Shown here piece by piece: positions 35,691-44,590 of a stretch of 64,000 nucleotides of DNA. The stretch lies in assembly GCA_963837715.1 (NCBI GenBank), contig CAWIOF010000002.1:806001-870000 (forward strand). The letters are read 5' to 3'. The notes beneath the pieces were generated by a model that saw nothing but the letters and a program-made list of their open reading frames with translations, did no database searches and was not told where the DNA came from. The translations under genes and the position numbers were made by a program. The stretch comes from JANYLB01 sp963837715. Its GTDB lineage: Bacteria > Actinomycetota > Acidimicrobiia > IMCC26256 > JANYLB01. The number at the start of each line of letters is the position of its first letter. Within the stretch, counting starts at the first letter, position 1.

Positions 35691-36081
35691 CGTCGTGCTC
35701 GGGCTCGGACTCGTGTTCGGCGTCGTCGCTCTCCTCATGGTGGGCGTCGTCGTCACGCTCGTGACCGGGATCGGCGGACGCGGCAGGAGGAGTCGACGCC
35801 GAGGACGCGGGACCTGCAGTGGAGCCGGCTGGCCCGCTCGCGGGTTCGCCTGCGCCTCCCGAGACCCCCGAGGTCGCGACCGGAGGGTCTTGCACGTCGA
35901 GGTAGAGAACGGCCGGGGGCGCTGTCGTCGACGAGGTCGCGGTGACGGGCTGGAAACGACCGACATCGGTACTCGCGTCAGTCAGGCCGAACAGCCCGAA
36001 GTTGGCCCCCATCGCGACGACGGCAGCCGCAGCAGTGAGGCTGACGGCTCCAGTGGTGGCGAGAAGCTTTCGTCGGTTCAT
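35683..36081 (-). CDS. Small exported protein with acidic His-rich tail
   Basis: This 132-residue protein starts MNRRKLLATTGAVSLTAAAAVVAMGA, a signal peptide or anchor, and is preceded by a GGAGGA ribosome site. The mature part is Pro/Ala/Ser/Gly-rich and ends with a strongly acidic stretch of Asp, Glu and His (DDDAHHEESDD...), a plausible metal-binding tail. No domain is recognised. It is the first gene of the four-gene minus-strand set and is divergent from a two-component system. Confidence 0.65.
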   Translation of the reverse strand: MNRRKLLATTGAVSLTAAAAVVAMGANFGLFGLTDASTDVGRFQPVTATSSTTAPPAVLYLDVQDPPVATSGVSGGAGEPASGPAGSTAGPASSASTPPAASADPGHERDDDAHHEESDDAEHESEPEHDDD

Positions 36082-36207
36082 GGTGTCCTCCGTTGAGTCT
36101 GTGTCCTGACGACGGTACGGAATCCCGGTGCCGAGAAAGCCCAGTGGAAGGCAAAGATTCGGACAAGGGTCCCCGGCGCGCCGGTGACGCACGCGAGAGT
36201 GTCGGGC

Positions 36208-36873
36208 GTGGAGCTGCTCATCGTGGAAGACGACGACGCGATCGCGATACCGCTCGCGCGCGGTTTGGAGCGCGAGGGGTTCACCGTGGTTCGGGTTGCG
36301 TCCGGCGCCGAAGCCATCGCGGCGCCACCCGTCGATCTCGTGCTGCTCGATCTCGGCCTTCCCGATCTCGACGGCATGGAGGTGTGTCGACAGCTTCGCG
36401 ATCGGTCCGACGTCCCGATCATCGTGGTCACGGCGCGCGGCGAAGAGTTCGATCGGGTCGTCGGCCTCGAGCTCGGCGCCGACGACTACATGGTCAAGCC
36501 GTTCGGGTTCCGCGAGCTGGTCGCCCGCATCCGGGCGGTGATGCGCCGCCGGGGTCCGCACGCGGAGGACCCGGTCGAGAAGTTCGGTGCCGTGGAGCTC
36601 GATCGTCGGTCGCACCGGGTCACCGTCGAAGGCGCCGACGTTGCGCTGACCCCGAAGGAGTTCGACGTCCTCGCGCTGCTCGCCGAGGATGCCGGCGCGG
36701 TGTACAGCCGATCACAGATCCTCGAGTCCGTGTGGGACGCGCACTGGTACGGACCGACGAAGACGCTCGATGTCCACGTGGCATCGCTGCGCAAGAAGAT
36801 CGGAGATCCGACGCTGGTCGAGACCGTGCGTGGCGTCGGGTTCCGGCTCCGCGTCGACGAACCGTTGCGCTGA
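36208..36873 (+). CDS. OmpR-family response regulator
   Basis: This 221-residue protein from the GTG at 36208 has a receiver domain (VELLIVEDDDAIA, phospho-acceptor Asp48 in VLLDLGLPDLDG, VTARG, and Lys in YMVKPFG) and a C-terminal winged helix (LTPKEFDVLALLAEDAG, SRSQILESVW, KTLDVHVASLRKKI, VRGVGFRL). A GTG at 36184 would add eight residues. It is followed after 3 bp by its kinase and is divergent from the ApbE/heme cassette, which it probably regulates. Confidence 0.93.
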   Translation: MELLIVEDDDAIAIPLARGLEREGFTVVRVASGAEAIAAPPVDLVLLDLGLPDLDGMEVCRQLRDRSDVPIIVVTARGEEFDRVVGLELGADDYMVKPFGFRELVARIRAVMRRRGPHAEDPVEKFGAVELDRRSHRVTVEGADVALTPKEFDVLALLAEDAGAVYSRSQILESVWDAHWYGPTKTLDVHVASLRKKIGDPTLVETVRGVGFRLRVDEPLR

Positions 36874-36876
36874 GTC

Positions 36877-38289
36877 GTGCGTCGCCGACTCCTGGTCAGC
36901 TACCTGTCGATCACGCTCTTCGTCCTGGTCGTGCTCGAGATCCCGCTCGGCGTCGCGTTCGCCCGTTTGGAGCGTCGCGACCTGACGACGGGTGTGCAAC
37001 ACGACGCGCTCGCGCTCTCGATCCGGGCCGAGGAGCTGATCGAGCGAAACGAGATCGACGCGCTCCAGGCACTGGCCGACGACTACCAGGCCGAGATCGG
37101 CGGCCGGGTCGTGATCACCGACCGCGCCGGCACCGCGCTCGTCGACAGCGATCCGCCCCTTGCGGGCACGCGGACCTTCGCCGACCGGCCCGAGATCGCC
37201 CGGGCGCTCGCGGGGCGGGAGGCGACAGGGACGCGCTTCAGCACGACGCTCGGGTCGAGCCTGCTCTACGCCTCGGCCCCGATCGTCGACGGTGTCGACG
37301 TCATCGGAGTGGTGCGAGTCAGCTATCCGACGTCGTATGTCGACGACCGGATCCGGCGCAACTGGGTGTTGCTCGGCATCGTGGCCGTGGTCGTGCTCGG
37401 CGTGGTGTTCATCGTCAGCAGTGTGCTGGCCCGCTCCGTGGTCCGACCGTTGGCTGATCTGGAATCCGCCGCCGCGCGTCTCGGCGCCGGCGATCTCTCG
37501 GTCCGGGCGTCGGTGGGGAGCGGTCCGAGGGAGGTCCGGAGCCTCGCGGCATCGTTCGATCGGACCGCGGCCCATCTCGAGCGGTTGGTCGAGGCGCAGC
37601 AGGCGTTCGTGGCCGACGCGTCGCACCAGCTCCGGTCTCCACTCGCGGCGTTGCGTCTGCGGCTCGAGAACCTGGAAGGAGAGGTCCACGATCCCGATGC
37701 CGCAGGTGATGTCACCGGTGCGCTCGCGGAGGTGGCGCGGCTCTCGCGACTCGTCGACGGGCTCCTCGAGTTGGCCCGGGCGGAGCAACTCGTGAGCACG
37801 CCGGCGGAGTTCGATGTCTCGACGGTGGTCCACGGGCGTGCCGAGGCGTGGTCCGCGCTCGCGGGAGAGCGAGGCGTGACGCTGCACCACGTGGTGGATG
37901 CCACCGGAACGATGGCGATCGGCACACCGGGTCGGCTGGAACAGGTGCTGGACAACCTCCTGAACAACGCGATCGAGGTCGCGCCCGAAGGGTCGTCGGT
38001 CTCGATCGACGTCACCGTCGAGCCGACGAACGTGCTCATCGAGGTCCAGGACGAAGGTCCGGGCATGAGCGAAGCCGCTCGGCGGCGAGCCTTCGACCGC
38101 TTCTGGCGGGCCGGTGGCGCGAAGTCGGCCGGAGCGGGACTCGGCCTCGCGATCGTGCGTGAGCTCACTGAAGCGGACGGCGGCTCGGTGGAGCTCGCGC
38201 CAGGCGAGTCAGGCGGCCTCTCCGTGCTGGTTCGCCTGCCACGGCCCGCGATGGCGGGCCGCCCTCAGTCGGAGACGACGATCCGATAG
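36877..38289 (+). CDS. HAMP-domain sensor histidine kinase
   Basis: This 470-residue kinase has a transmembrane helix near 6-28, an extracytoplasmic sensor of about 130 residues, a second helix near 163-186, a HAMP domain (VVRPLADLESAAARLGAGDLSVR), the H-box DASHQLRSPLAAL (His250), N-box QVLDNLLNNAIE, and ATP lid motifs DEGPGMS and GAGLGLAIV. It should phosphorylate the preceding regulator. The signal is unknown. Its last 25 bp overlap the convergent methyltransferase gene. Confidence 0.93.
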   Translation: MRRRLLVSYLSITLFVLVVLEIPLGVAFARLERRDLTTGVQHDALALSIRAEELIERNEIDALQALADDYQAEIGGRVVITDRAGTALVDSDPPLAGTRTFADRPEIARALAGREATGTRFSTTLGSSLLYASAPIVDGVDVIGVVRVSYPTSYVDDRIRRNWVLLGIVAVVVLGVVFIVSSVLARSVVRPLADLESAAARLGAGDLSVRASVGSGPREVRSLAASFDRTAAHLERLVEAQQAFVADASHQLRSPLAALRLRLENLEGEVHDPDAAGDVTGALAEVARLSRLVDGLLELARAEQLVSTPAEFDVSTVVHGRAEAWSALAGERGVTLHHVVDATGTMAIGTPGRLEQVLDNLLNNAIEVAPEGSSVSIDVTVEPTNVLIEVQDEGPGMSEAARRRAFDRFWRAGGAKSAGAGLGLAIVRELTEADGGSVELAPGESGGLSVLVRLPRPAMAGRPQSETTIR

Positions 38290-39002
38290 CCCCAGTCGTA
38301 CTCGGGCGCCTCGCGCAGCGCGGCGTGGCGTTCGTCCCACGCACCCGACGCGAGGTCGGTTTCCAATCGGGCGATGCCGGCGCGGAACCATGCCTCGTCG
38401 AAGAGGGTGAAGCACGAGATCCCGGCCTGCACCGTGGGATCGAGGTACGCCTCCGGGCGGGCCCAGAACGCGGCGAAGAAGCCGTCGGTGCAGTCGGCCG
38501 GCACCGGGACCGGCACGATGCGCGCCCCGCCGACGGCGTCGGCGAGCTCGTCGAGGGGAGGCCCGTCGGTCGCGGTGGTGCCCGCGAGCTCGGGGAGGTA
38601 CTCGTCGACGAGCCAGAAGTCGCGTTCCATCGTCGGGTCCCAGGTGAAGATCACGACTCGTGACGCGACCCGACGGACCTCGGCGAGCCCGGCCCGCCAG
38701 TCGGGCCAGTGGTGAATCGTGAGGCTCATCAGGGCGACGTCGAAGGTGCGGTCGGGGAAGGGGAGGGCCCCGGCGACGCCCCGGACCGCGGGAGCCGACG
38801 CGGGGGCGCGCTGGGCGATCATCACCGGAGACGGCTCGACCGCGGCGACGAACCGGTCGGTCGGCTCGTACGACCCGGTCCCGGCACCGACGTTCACGAC
38901 GGTCCTGGCCTCGCCGAGCGCGTCGTGGATCCGCGCTTCGATGCGGGGGTCGGCCCGACGGGTCGCGGTGTACGTGCGCCCGATCGTGTCGTACCTGGTC
39001 AT
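38265..39002 (-). CDS. Class I SAM-dependent methyltransferase
   Basis: From the ATG at 39002 (MTRYDTIGRTYTATRRADPRIEARI) the protein has 245 residues. SAM-binding motif I is VVNVGAGTGSYEP, and motif IV region is FDVALMSLTIHHWPDW, as in UbiE/Methyltransf_11 proteins. The acceptor is unknown. TACCGT lies 6 nt before the start, favouring this ATG over upstream codons in the same frame. It is divergent from the F420 reductase gene and converges with the histidine kinase. Confidence 0.88.
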   Translation of the reverse strand: MTRYDTIGRTYTATRRADPRIEARIHDALGEARTVVNVGAGTGSYEPTDRFVAAVEPSPVMIAQRAPASAPAVRGVAGALPFPDRTFDVALMSLTIHHWPDWRAGLAEVRRVASRVVIFTWDPTMERDFWLVDEYLPELAGTTATDGPPLDELADAVGGARIVPVPVPADCTDGFFAAFWARPEAYLDPTVQAGISCFTLFDEAWFRAGIARLETDLASGAWDERHAALREAPEYDWGYRIVVSD

Positions 39003-39008
39003 CGGTCC

Positions 39009-39014
39009 ACGGTA
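39009..39014 (-). promoter_or_regulatory. Leaderless -10 element of the methyltransferase gene
   Basis: On the minus strand TACCGT is followed by 6 nt and the ATG at 39002. Confidence 0.5.
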
Positions 39015-39067
39015 GCGAGCACCGGGAGGCGAGCGTGCGGGTTTGCCGGGTGGTCGCGCGTCCGTGC

Positions 39068-39073
39068 CAGGAT
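39068..39073 (+). promoter_or_regulatory. Possible leaderless -10 element of npdG
   Basis: CAGGAT, one base from TAGGAT, is followed by 6 nt and the ATG at 39080. It is back to back with the methyltransferase element. Confidence 0.35.
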
Positions 39074-39079
39074 CCCCCC

Positions 39080-39730
39080 ATGAGAATCGGGGTGTTGGGG
39101 GCAACGGGTCCGGCCGGGAGAGGTCTCGCGGCCCGGTTGGCCGATGTGGGCTACGACGTGCTGGCCGGATCACGCGAACGGGTCAAGGCCGAGGCCGTGA
39201 TCGACGGGCTCCGGGAGAAGTGGGGCGACCGCGTCGAGCGGATCACCCCGGCGAACAACCAGGCTGCCTGCAACGCCGACATGGTGGTGCTGGCAGTCCA
39301 CGCCGATGCCGCGCTCGCCACGGCCAAGTACTTCGCCGACGAGCTCGCCGACAAGATCGTCGTGTCGATGGCCAACAACCTGGTGAAGAACGGCGACGAG
39401 TTCAACGCGGTCCTCCCGCCGCACGGATCGATCGCCAAGGAGATGCAGGCGCTCCTCTGGCGTTCCCGGGTCGTCACCGGGTTCCACCTGGTGCCGGCGG
39501 CGGAGTTCGTCCAGCTCGACCGCAAGATGGAGAGCGACGTCGTCGCGTGTGGCGACGACGACGAAGCCCGCCACCTCCTGATGGACGTGATCAGCGACAT
39601 CCCCGATCTCCGGGCGTTCGACGGCGGCTCGCTCGAGAACGCCGTCGGGATGGAGACGTTCGCGGCGGTGCTCCTCACGATCAACATCCGGCACAAGGGC
39701 AAGGCCAGCCTGCGTCTGAGCGGGATCTAG
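39080..39730 (+). CDS. npdG: NADPH-dependent F420 reductase (NpdG family)
   Basis: This 216-residue protein begins with the dinucleotide fold MRIGVLGATGPAGRGLAARLADVGYDVLAGSR and contains MVVLAVHADAALA, SMANNLVK, GFHLVPAAEF and SLENAVGMETFAAVLLTIN, the usual pattern of F420H2:NADP oxidoreductases. It moves hydride between NADPH and the deazaflavin F420. Together with the oxidoreductase at 56079 it indicates an F420-using organism. The next gene, mshC, starts 20 bp later. Confidence 0.85.
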   Translation: MRIGVLGATGPAGRGLAARLADVGYDVLAGSRERVKAEAVIDGLREKWGDRVERITPANNQAACNADMVVLAVHADAALATAKYFADELADKIVVSMANNLVKNGDEFNAVLPPHGSIAKEMQALLWRSRVVTGFHLVPAAEFVQLDRKMESDVVACGDDDEARHLLMDVISDIPDLRAFDGGSLENAVGMETFAAVLLTINIRHKGKASLRLSGI

Positions 39731-39750
39731 GCGGGGGAGCAGGCCGACCC

Positions 39751-40926
39751 GTGCCGATGCAGCTGTTCGACACCGCCCGACGCGAGCTGGTCGAGTTCAC
39801 CCCCGGTCCGATCGTCAAGATGTACGTGTGCGGCATCACGCCGTACGACTCGACCCACCTCGGACATGCCGCGACCTACCTCACCTACGACCTCCTGACC
39901 CGGCGGCTCGAGGAGCTCGGCCACGAGGTGCGCATGGTGCGCAACGTCACCGACGTCGACGACTCGATCCTGCCGAAGGCGCGGGAGCTCGGGGTGCCGT
40001 ACCTCGAGCTCGCGGAGGCGGAGATCGCGCGGTTCCACTCCGACATGGACGCCCTGTCGATGCGTCCGCTCTACGCGGAGCCGCGGGCCACCGATTCGAT
40101 CGACGCGATCATCGCGATGGTGGAGCGGCTCCTCGACTCCGGTCACGCCTACCTCACCCACGGCACCGCGTACTTCGACGTGTCGACGTCGCCCGGGTTC
40201 GGGAAGGTGTCGCACTACAGCAACGACCAGATGGTGCGGCTCGCGCGGGCCCGCGGCGGGAACCCCGACGACCCGCACCGGCGTGCGCCGCTCGACTTCG
40301 TGCTCTGGCAGCCCTCGCTCCCCGACGAACCCGCATGGCGGGCGCCCTTCGGGGTCGGCCGACCGGGGTGGCACGCCGAGTGCTCGGCGATGGCGATGCG
40401 CGAGCACGGCCCGACCCTCGACCTGCACGGCGGCGGCACCGACCTGATCTTTCCCCACCACGAGTGCGAGGTGGCGCAGAGCGAGGCGGTCACCGGGGAG
40501 CCCTACGTCAAGCACTGGATGCACTCGGCGATGGTCGCCTACGAGGGCGAGAAGATGAGCAAGTCGCTCGGCAACCTCGTCTTCATCAGCGACCTGCTCG
40601 AGTCGTACGATCCCCGCGCGATCCGTCTCGCGCTCATGCAGCACCACTACCGCTCGGGCTTCGAGTGGCACGACACCGACATCGACGAAGGGGTCGCGCT
40701 GCTCCACCGTCTCGTCGCGGCCGCGGTCGCGCCCGACGGACCTGATCCCCGCCCGTTCGCGACGCGCGTCCGCGCCGCGCTCGACGACGACCTCGACGCG
40801 CCCCGTGCCATCGAGGCGCTCGGAGAGCTCGCCGACGCCGTCCTCTCAGGCGGCGACGACCCCACGGCACCCCAGGTCCTGCGCGACCTCGCTGCACTCA
40901 TCGGCGTCGATCTCACGCAGCCCTGA
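39751..40926 (+). CDS. mshC: Mycothiol ligase MshC (CysS-like)
   Basis: This 391-residue class I synthetase-like protein reads YVCGITPYDSTHLGHAATYLTYDLL (CysS has CGPTVYD), VRNVTDVDDSI, GWHAECSAMA, FPHHECEVAQSE and KMSKSLGNLVFISDL, ending ALMQHHYRSGFEWHDTDID. These match MshC, which ligates cysteine to GlcN-inositol in mycothiol synthesis, better than cysteinyl-tRNA synthetase; the protein is also shorter than CysS and lacks its anticodon domain. Zinc ligands Cys/His are kept. GTG at 39751 or ATG at 39757 may start it. A true CysS cannot be fully excluded. Confidence 0.78.
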   Translation: MPMQLFDTARRELVEFTPGPIVKMYVCGITPYDSTHLGHAATYLTYDLLTRRLEELGHEVRMVRNVTDVDDSILPKARELGVPYLELAEAEIARFHSDMDALSMRPLYAEPRATDSIDAIIAMVERLLDSGHAYLTHGTAYFDVSTSPGFGKVSHYSNDQMVRLARARGGNPDDPHRRAPLDFVLWQPSLPDEPAWRAPFGVGRPGWHAECSAMAMREHGPTLDLHGGGTDLIFPHHECEVAQSEAVTGEPYVKHWMHSAMVAYEGEKMSKSLGNLVFISDLLESYDPRAIRLALMQHHYRSGFEWHDTDIDEGVALLHRLVAAAVAPDGPDPRPFATRVRAALDDDLDAPRAIEALGELADAVLSGGDDPTAPQVLRDLAALIGVDLTQP

Positions 40927-41002
40927 CCCGAAAACCCTCGTACCGGTCACCTCCGGAGTTGCAGGGCAACCCCACAGATGACCAGAACGGGGGCTGGTGC
41001 TC

Positions 41003-41386
41003 CTACCCGCTGACGTGGGTCTTCAGGGCCTCGAGGCTCTGCTGGTAGATGCCCTGCATGAGGCCGGCCATGTCGTCGGGGGTGGCGTCGACGTCCCAGG
41101 TGACCCGCGAGCCGCCTTCGTCGTCGAGGACGGTGATCGTCGCTTCGTGGGTCTCGACCGGCGCGCCATCGGTGATGGCGTACGTGATCGCCCGGCCGGG
41201 GTCGTCGAGCTTCACGAGGTGCTCGCGGACCTCCATCCCCATCATCGAGAGGATTCGGTCGTCGCCCTCGGAGCGGGAGGCGTCGATCCCGGGCATCCAG
41301 GCGCCGAGGCCGTGGAAGTCGCGCACGACCTCCCACACCTCGGCCGGTGACGCCTTCATCCGCAGCTCTGCCGTCGCCTTGGCCAT
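41003..41386 (-). CDS. SRPBCC-fold (polyketide cyclase/lipid transport-like) protein
   Basis: This 127-residue protein has the SRPBCC pattern: ELRMKASPAEVWEVVRDFHGLGAWMP at the N-terminus, beta strands with YAITDGAPVETHEATITV and RVTWDVDATP, and a long C-terminal helix (MAGLMQGIYQQSLEALKTHV). Such proteins bind hydrophobic ligands; the ligand is unknown. It is divergent from thrS (76 bp apart) and convergent with mshC. Confidence 0.8.
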   Translation of the reverse strand: MAKATAELRMKASPAEVWEVVRDFHGLGAWMPGIDASRSEGDDRILSMMGMEVREHLVKLDDPGRAITYAITDGAPVETHEATITVLDDEGGSRVTWDVDATPDDMAGLMQGIYQQSLEALKTHVSG

Positions 41387-41449
41387 GTGCCGGTGCTCCC
41401 CTTCGAGTCGTCGAGCCCGAAACGGGCCGGGCGCAATGTAGCCCGCCGG

Positions 41450-41455
41450 TAGTCT
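41450..41455 (+). promoter_or_regulatory. Leaderless -10 element of thrS
   Basis: TAGTCT is followed by 7 nt and the thrS ATG at 41463, leaving no room for a T-box leader. Confidence 0.6.
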
Positions 41456-41462
41456 CGGGCCC

Positions 41463-43457
41463 ATGGCTGACCAGGTCACGATCACACTTCCCGACGGCTC
41501 CGAGAAGCAGGTGCCCGAGGGGTCGACGTCGTACGACGTCGCCGCGTCGATCGGCAAGCGCCTGGCCAAGGCCGCAATCGCCGCGACCGTCGACGGCGAG
41601 CTCGTCGACCTCGGCCGGCCCCTGACCCACGACGCAACGGTCGCCATCGTCACCGCCGACTCCGAGCCCGGTCGCGAGGTGCTGCGGCACTCGGCGTCGC
41701 ATCTGATGGCCCAGGCGGTGTTCGACCTCTTCCCCGGGGCCAAGTACGCGATCGGCCCGTCGATCTCCGACGGCTTCTACTACGACTTCGAGCTCCCCGA
41801 CGGTGCGCACTTCTCCGACACCGACCTGGAGCGCATCGAGGCCCGGATGCGCGAGATCGTGAAGGAGGACCAGCCGTTCGTGCGCGACGAGCTCGACTCC
41901 GTCGCGGGCAAGGCGTTGTTCGCCGACCAGCCGTACAAGGTCGAGATCATCGAGCGGGTCGAGGAGCAGGGCGCCGCCGCGGGCGACGACGCCACCGAGG
42001 TCGGCGCCGACGGCACCGTCGGCGTGTATCGCAACGTCCACTCCGACGGTTCCGAGGCCTACGTCGATCTCTGCCGGGGCCCGCACGTGCCGTCGACGGG
42101 CCGGCTCGGCGCGTTCAAGCTCACCAAGGTCGCCGGCGCGTACTGGCGGGGCGACGAGAAGCGTCCGATGCTCCAACGCATCTACGGCACCGCGTGGGAA
42201 TCCGACAAGGCCCTCGCCGAGCACCTCACCCGGCTCGAGGAAGCCGAACGGCGCGACCACCGCAAACTCGGCGCGGAGCTCGACCTGTTCTCGTTCCCCG
42301 ACGAGATCGGCTCCGGCCTCGCCGTCTTCCATCCAAAGGGCGGGATCATCCGCAAGGTGATGGAGGACTACTCCCGCGAACGCCACGAGGCTGCGGGGTA
42401 CGACTTCGTGAACTCGCCGCACATCACCAAGAGCGACCTGTTCGAGATCTCGGGTCACCTCGACTGGTTCGCCGACGGCATGTACCCGCCGATGGAGCTC
42501 GACGGGGGCACCGAGTACTACCTCAAGCCGATGAACTGCCCGTTCCACATCCTGATCTACCGCAGCCGTACCCGTTCCTACCGGGAGCTGCCCCTTCGGC
42601 TGTTCGAGTTCGGCACGGTCTACCGCTACGAGAAGTCGGGCGTGGTCCACGGGTTGACCCGCGTGCGGGGGATGACCCAGGACGACGCCCACATCTTCTG
42701 CACGCGCGAACAGGTGGTTCCCGAGCTGATCCGAGCGCTCGAGTTCGTGCTCGGACTCCTGCGCGACTACGGACTCGACGACTTCTACCTCGAGCTCTCG
42801 ACGAAGCCGCCCGGCAAAGCCGTCGGGACCGACGAGGAGTGGGACGAAGCCACCGAGGCGCTCCGTCAGGTCGGGGTCGACGCCGGGCTCGAGCTCGTGA
42901 TGGACGAGGGCGGCGGCGCGTTCTACGGGCCCAAGATCTCGGTGCAGATCCGCGATGCGATCGGGCGGACCTGGCAGATGTCGACGATCCAGCTCGACTT
43001 CCAGCTCCCGCAGCGCTTCGACCTGCACTACACGGGCGCCGACAACGAGCGGCACCGACCGATCATGATCCACCGGGCCCTCTTCGGGTCCATCGAGCGC
43101 TTCTTCGCGGTGTTGCTCGAGCACTACGCGGGGGCGTTCCCGTTCTGGCTCGCGCCGGTGCAGGTGAGCCTCCTCCCTGTTGCCGACCGCCACGAGCCCT
43201 ACGCGTTCCGCATCGCCGACCGCCTGCGTTCGGAGGGGTACCGCATCGAGGTCCTCGACGCGCACGCCGACACCCTCGGGGCGCGGGTCAGGAAGGCGAA
43301 GACCGACAAGATCCCCTACGTGCTCGTGGTCGGCGACTCCGACGCCGAGCACGGCACCGTGGGCGTGAACGAACGCGGGAGCGAGCGACCGGAGCGCGAC
43401 GTGACGGTCGACGACTTCGTCGCCCGTCTCGCGGCCCGGCTCCTCGAACGGAACTGA
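41463..43457 (+). CDS. thrS: Threonyl-tRNA synthetase
   Basis: This 664-residue class II synthetase has an N-terminal TGS domain (ITLPDGSEKQVPEGSTSYDVA), an editing domain starting HSASHLMAQAVFDLFPGAKYAIGP and including the DLCRGPHVPSTG motif, the catalytic core with FVNSPHITKSDLFEISGH, MNCPFHILIYRSR, RYEKSGVVHGLTRVRGMTQDDAHIFC and HRALFGSIERF, and the C-terminal anticodon domain. Length is standard. It charges tRNA-Thr and heads a run also seen in mycobacteria (HIT, then pgsA, patA, pimA). Confidence 0.97.
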   Translation: MADQVTITLPDGSEKQVPEGSTSYDVAASIGKRLAKAAIAATVDGELVDLGRPLTHDATVAIVTADSEPGREVLRHSASHLMAQAVFDLFPGAKYAIGPSISDGFYYDFELPDGAHFSDTDLERIEARMREIVKEDQPFVRDELDSVAGKALFADQPYKVEIIERVEEQGAAAGDDATEVGADGTVGVYRNVHSDGSEAYVDLCRGPHVPSTGRLGAFKLTKVAGAYWRGDEKRPMLQRIYGTAWESDKALAEHLTRLEEAERRDHRKLGAELDLFSFPDEIGSGLAVFHPKGGIIRKVMEDYSRERHEAAGYDFVNSPHITKSDLFEISGHLDWFADGMYPPMELDGGTEYYLKPMNCPFHILIYRSRTRSYRELPLRLFEFGTVYRYEKSGVVHGLTRVRGMTQDDAHIFCTREQVVPELIRALEFVLGLLRDYGLDDFYLELSTKPPGKAVGTDEEWDEATEALRQVGVDAGLELVMDEGGGAFYGPKISVQIRDAIGRTWQMSTIQLDFQLPQRFDLHYTGADNERHRPIMIHRALFGSIERFFAVLLEHYAGAFPFWLAPVQVSLLPVADRHEPYAFRIADRLRSEGYRIEVLDAHADTLGARVRKAKTDKIPYVLVVGDSDAEHGTVGVNERGSERPERDVTVDDFVARLAARLLERN

Positions 43458-43461
43458 GCGC

Positions 43462-44043
43462 GTGAGCGCAGGCGAGGCCTCGGAGGGCCCGGAGGGTGGC
43501 CGCGCGGGTGAGCGATCGAGAGCCCGACCCGAAGCGAACCATCGGGGACGCGGCCTCGATCGACTCTGGGCCGGGTGGCGGTCGGAGTACATCGAGGGAG
43601 TCACGACGAAGCGGCGCGACGGTGAGTGCCTCTTCGAGGCCCTCGCGGCGATGGACGACGACGAAGCGATGATCCTCGAACGCACCGACACCACGTTCAC
43701 GGTGATGAACGCGTTCCCCTACACATCGGGCCACGTGATGGTGGTGCCGCTCCGCCACATAGCGCGCCTCACTGAGCTCGATGCCGGCGAAGCCGCGACG
43801 CTCATGCACGCCACCCAACGGGCTGCCGCCGCGATCGAGGCGGCCTACGCGCCGCAGGGCCTCAACGTCGGCATGAACATCGGGCCGGGCTCGGGTGCCG
43901 GAGTCCCCGGCCACCTGCACGTCCACGGGCTGCCCCGGTGGAGCGGCGACACCAACTTCATGACTGCGGTCGCCGAGACCAGGGTGCTCCCGGAGTCGCT
44001 CCGGCACAGCTACGAGAAGCTCCGCGCCGCCTTCGCCGGATAG
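43462..44043 (+). CDS. HIT-domain protein (AP4A phosphorylase/hydrolase-like)
   Basis: This 193-residue protein has a disordered, charged N-terminus of about 30 residues, then LWAGWRSEYIEG, typical of the AP4A-type branch, VMNAFPYTSGHVMVVPLRHIA, and the triad GHLHVHGLPRW with catalytic His. It probably cleaves dinucleotide polyphosphates. The substitution of the usual HIHMHVVPRW by HLHVHGLPRW is mild. It starts with GTG 5 bp after thrS. The stop TAG forms the first half of the -10 of the next gene. Confidence 0.88.
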   Translation: MSAGEASEGPEGGRAGERSRARPEANHRGRGLDRLWAGWRSEYIEGVTTKRRDGECLFEALAAMDDDEAMILERTDTTFTVMNAFPYTSGHVMVVPLRHIARLTELDAGEAATLMHATQRAAAAIEAAYAPQGLNVGMNIGPGSGAGVPGHLHVHGLPRWSGDTNFMTAVAETRVLPESLRHSYEKLRAAFAG

Positions 44044-44046
44044 GTT
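44041..44046 (+). promoter_or_regulatory. -10 element overlapping the HIT gene stop codon
   Basis: TAGGTT includes the HIT stop TAG and lies 7 nt before the GTG at 44054. Confidence 0.4.
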
Positions 44047-44053
44047 CGTGGTC

Positions 44054-44590
44054 GTGAGTCCCGAGGACCCGACCGACCCCCGAGCCGCCGCCGAGCAGTA
44101 CAGCGACGCGCTGCCCGACGACCTCGATGTCACCGCGTACGTCGGTCCGTACACGTTCCCCGACATCCGGCGGCGCCGGATCGCCGCGTACCTCTACTTC
44201 GGCATCGCCGGCATCTCGCTGTTCGGCTGGTTCGTCAGCGGCAACCGGGGACTGCTCGCGGCGGCGATCCTCGTCGGGCTGATCGGTGTCTACAGCTTCG
44301 CGGCCGGATGGCACCTCGCCGTCGACCAGACCGAAGCGCTCGCGGTCGCGTCGCGGACCGTCGGCTTCCCGGTGGGTCATGCCTCGGCGCAGCTCGCGTG
44401 GCGCGGCCTCCTCAGCCGTCCCGCGTGGCGGATGCTGCTCTACAGCGCCGACGATCCGCCCAGCCTCCGGGGCCTCGTCGAGCTCGACGCCGTCGACGGC
44501 CACGTGATGGGGGAGTACACCGAGCGCAACCCCGAAGACTGGTCGGTCTACGGGTTGACCACGACCGACGGCGCGGGCACCGACACGTAG
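44054..44590 (+). CDS. Two-helix membrane protein, unknown function
   Basis: This 178-residue protein has an acidic N-terminus, two transmembrane helices (about 46-64, YLYFGIAGISLFGWFV, and about 69-88, GLLAAAILVGLIGVYSFAAGW) and a cytoplasmic C-terminal part with GRGLLSRPAWRMLLYSADDPPS-like sequence. GTG at 44048 is an alternative start. I do not recognise a family. It lies after the HIT gene and its end overlaps the convergent lipoprotein gene by 43 bp. Confidence 0.65.
   Translation: MSPEDPTDPRAAAEQYSDALPDDLDVTAYVGPYTFPDIRRRRIAAYLYFGIAGISLFGWFVSGNRGLLAAAILVGLIGVYSFAAGWHLAVDQTEALAVASRTVGFPVGHASAQLAWRGLLSRPAWRMLLYSADDPPSLRGLVELDAVDGHVMGEYTERNPEDWSVYGLTTTDGAGTDT

Noticed and set aside
39751..40926. 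Cysteinyl-tRNA synthetase
   Set aside because: CGITPYD instead of CGPTVYD, short length and ALMQHHYRS near the end favour the mycothiol ligase MshC; CysS is probably elsewhere.
40947..43700. A 917-codon minus-strand frame
   Set aside because: It is antisense to thrS and runs through unrelated genes; no domain is visible.
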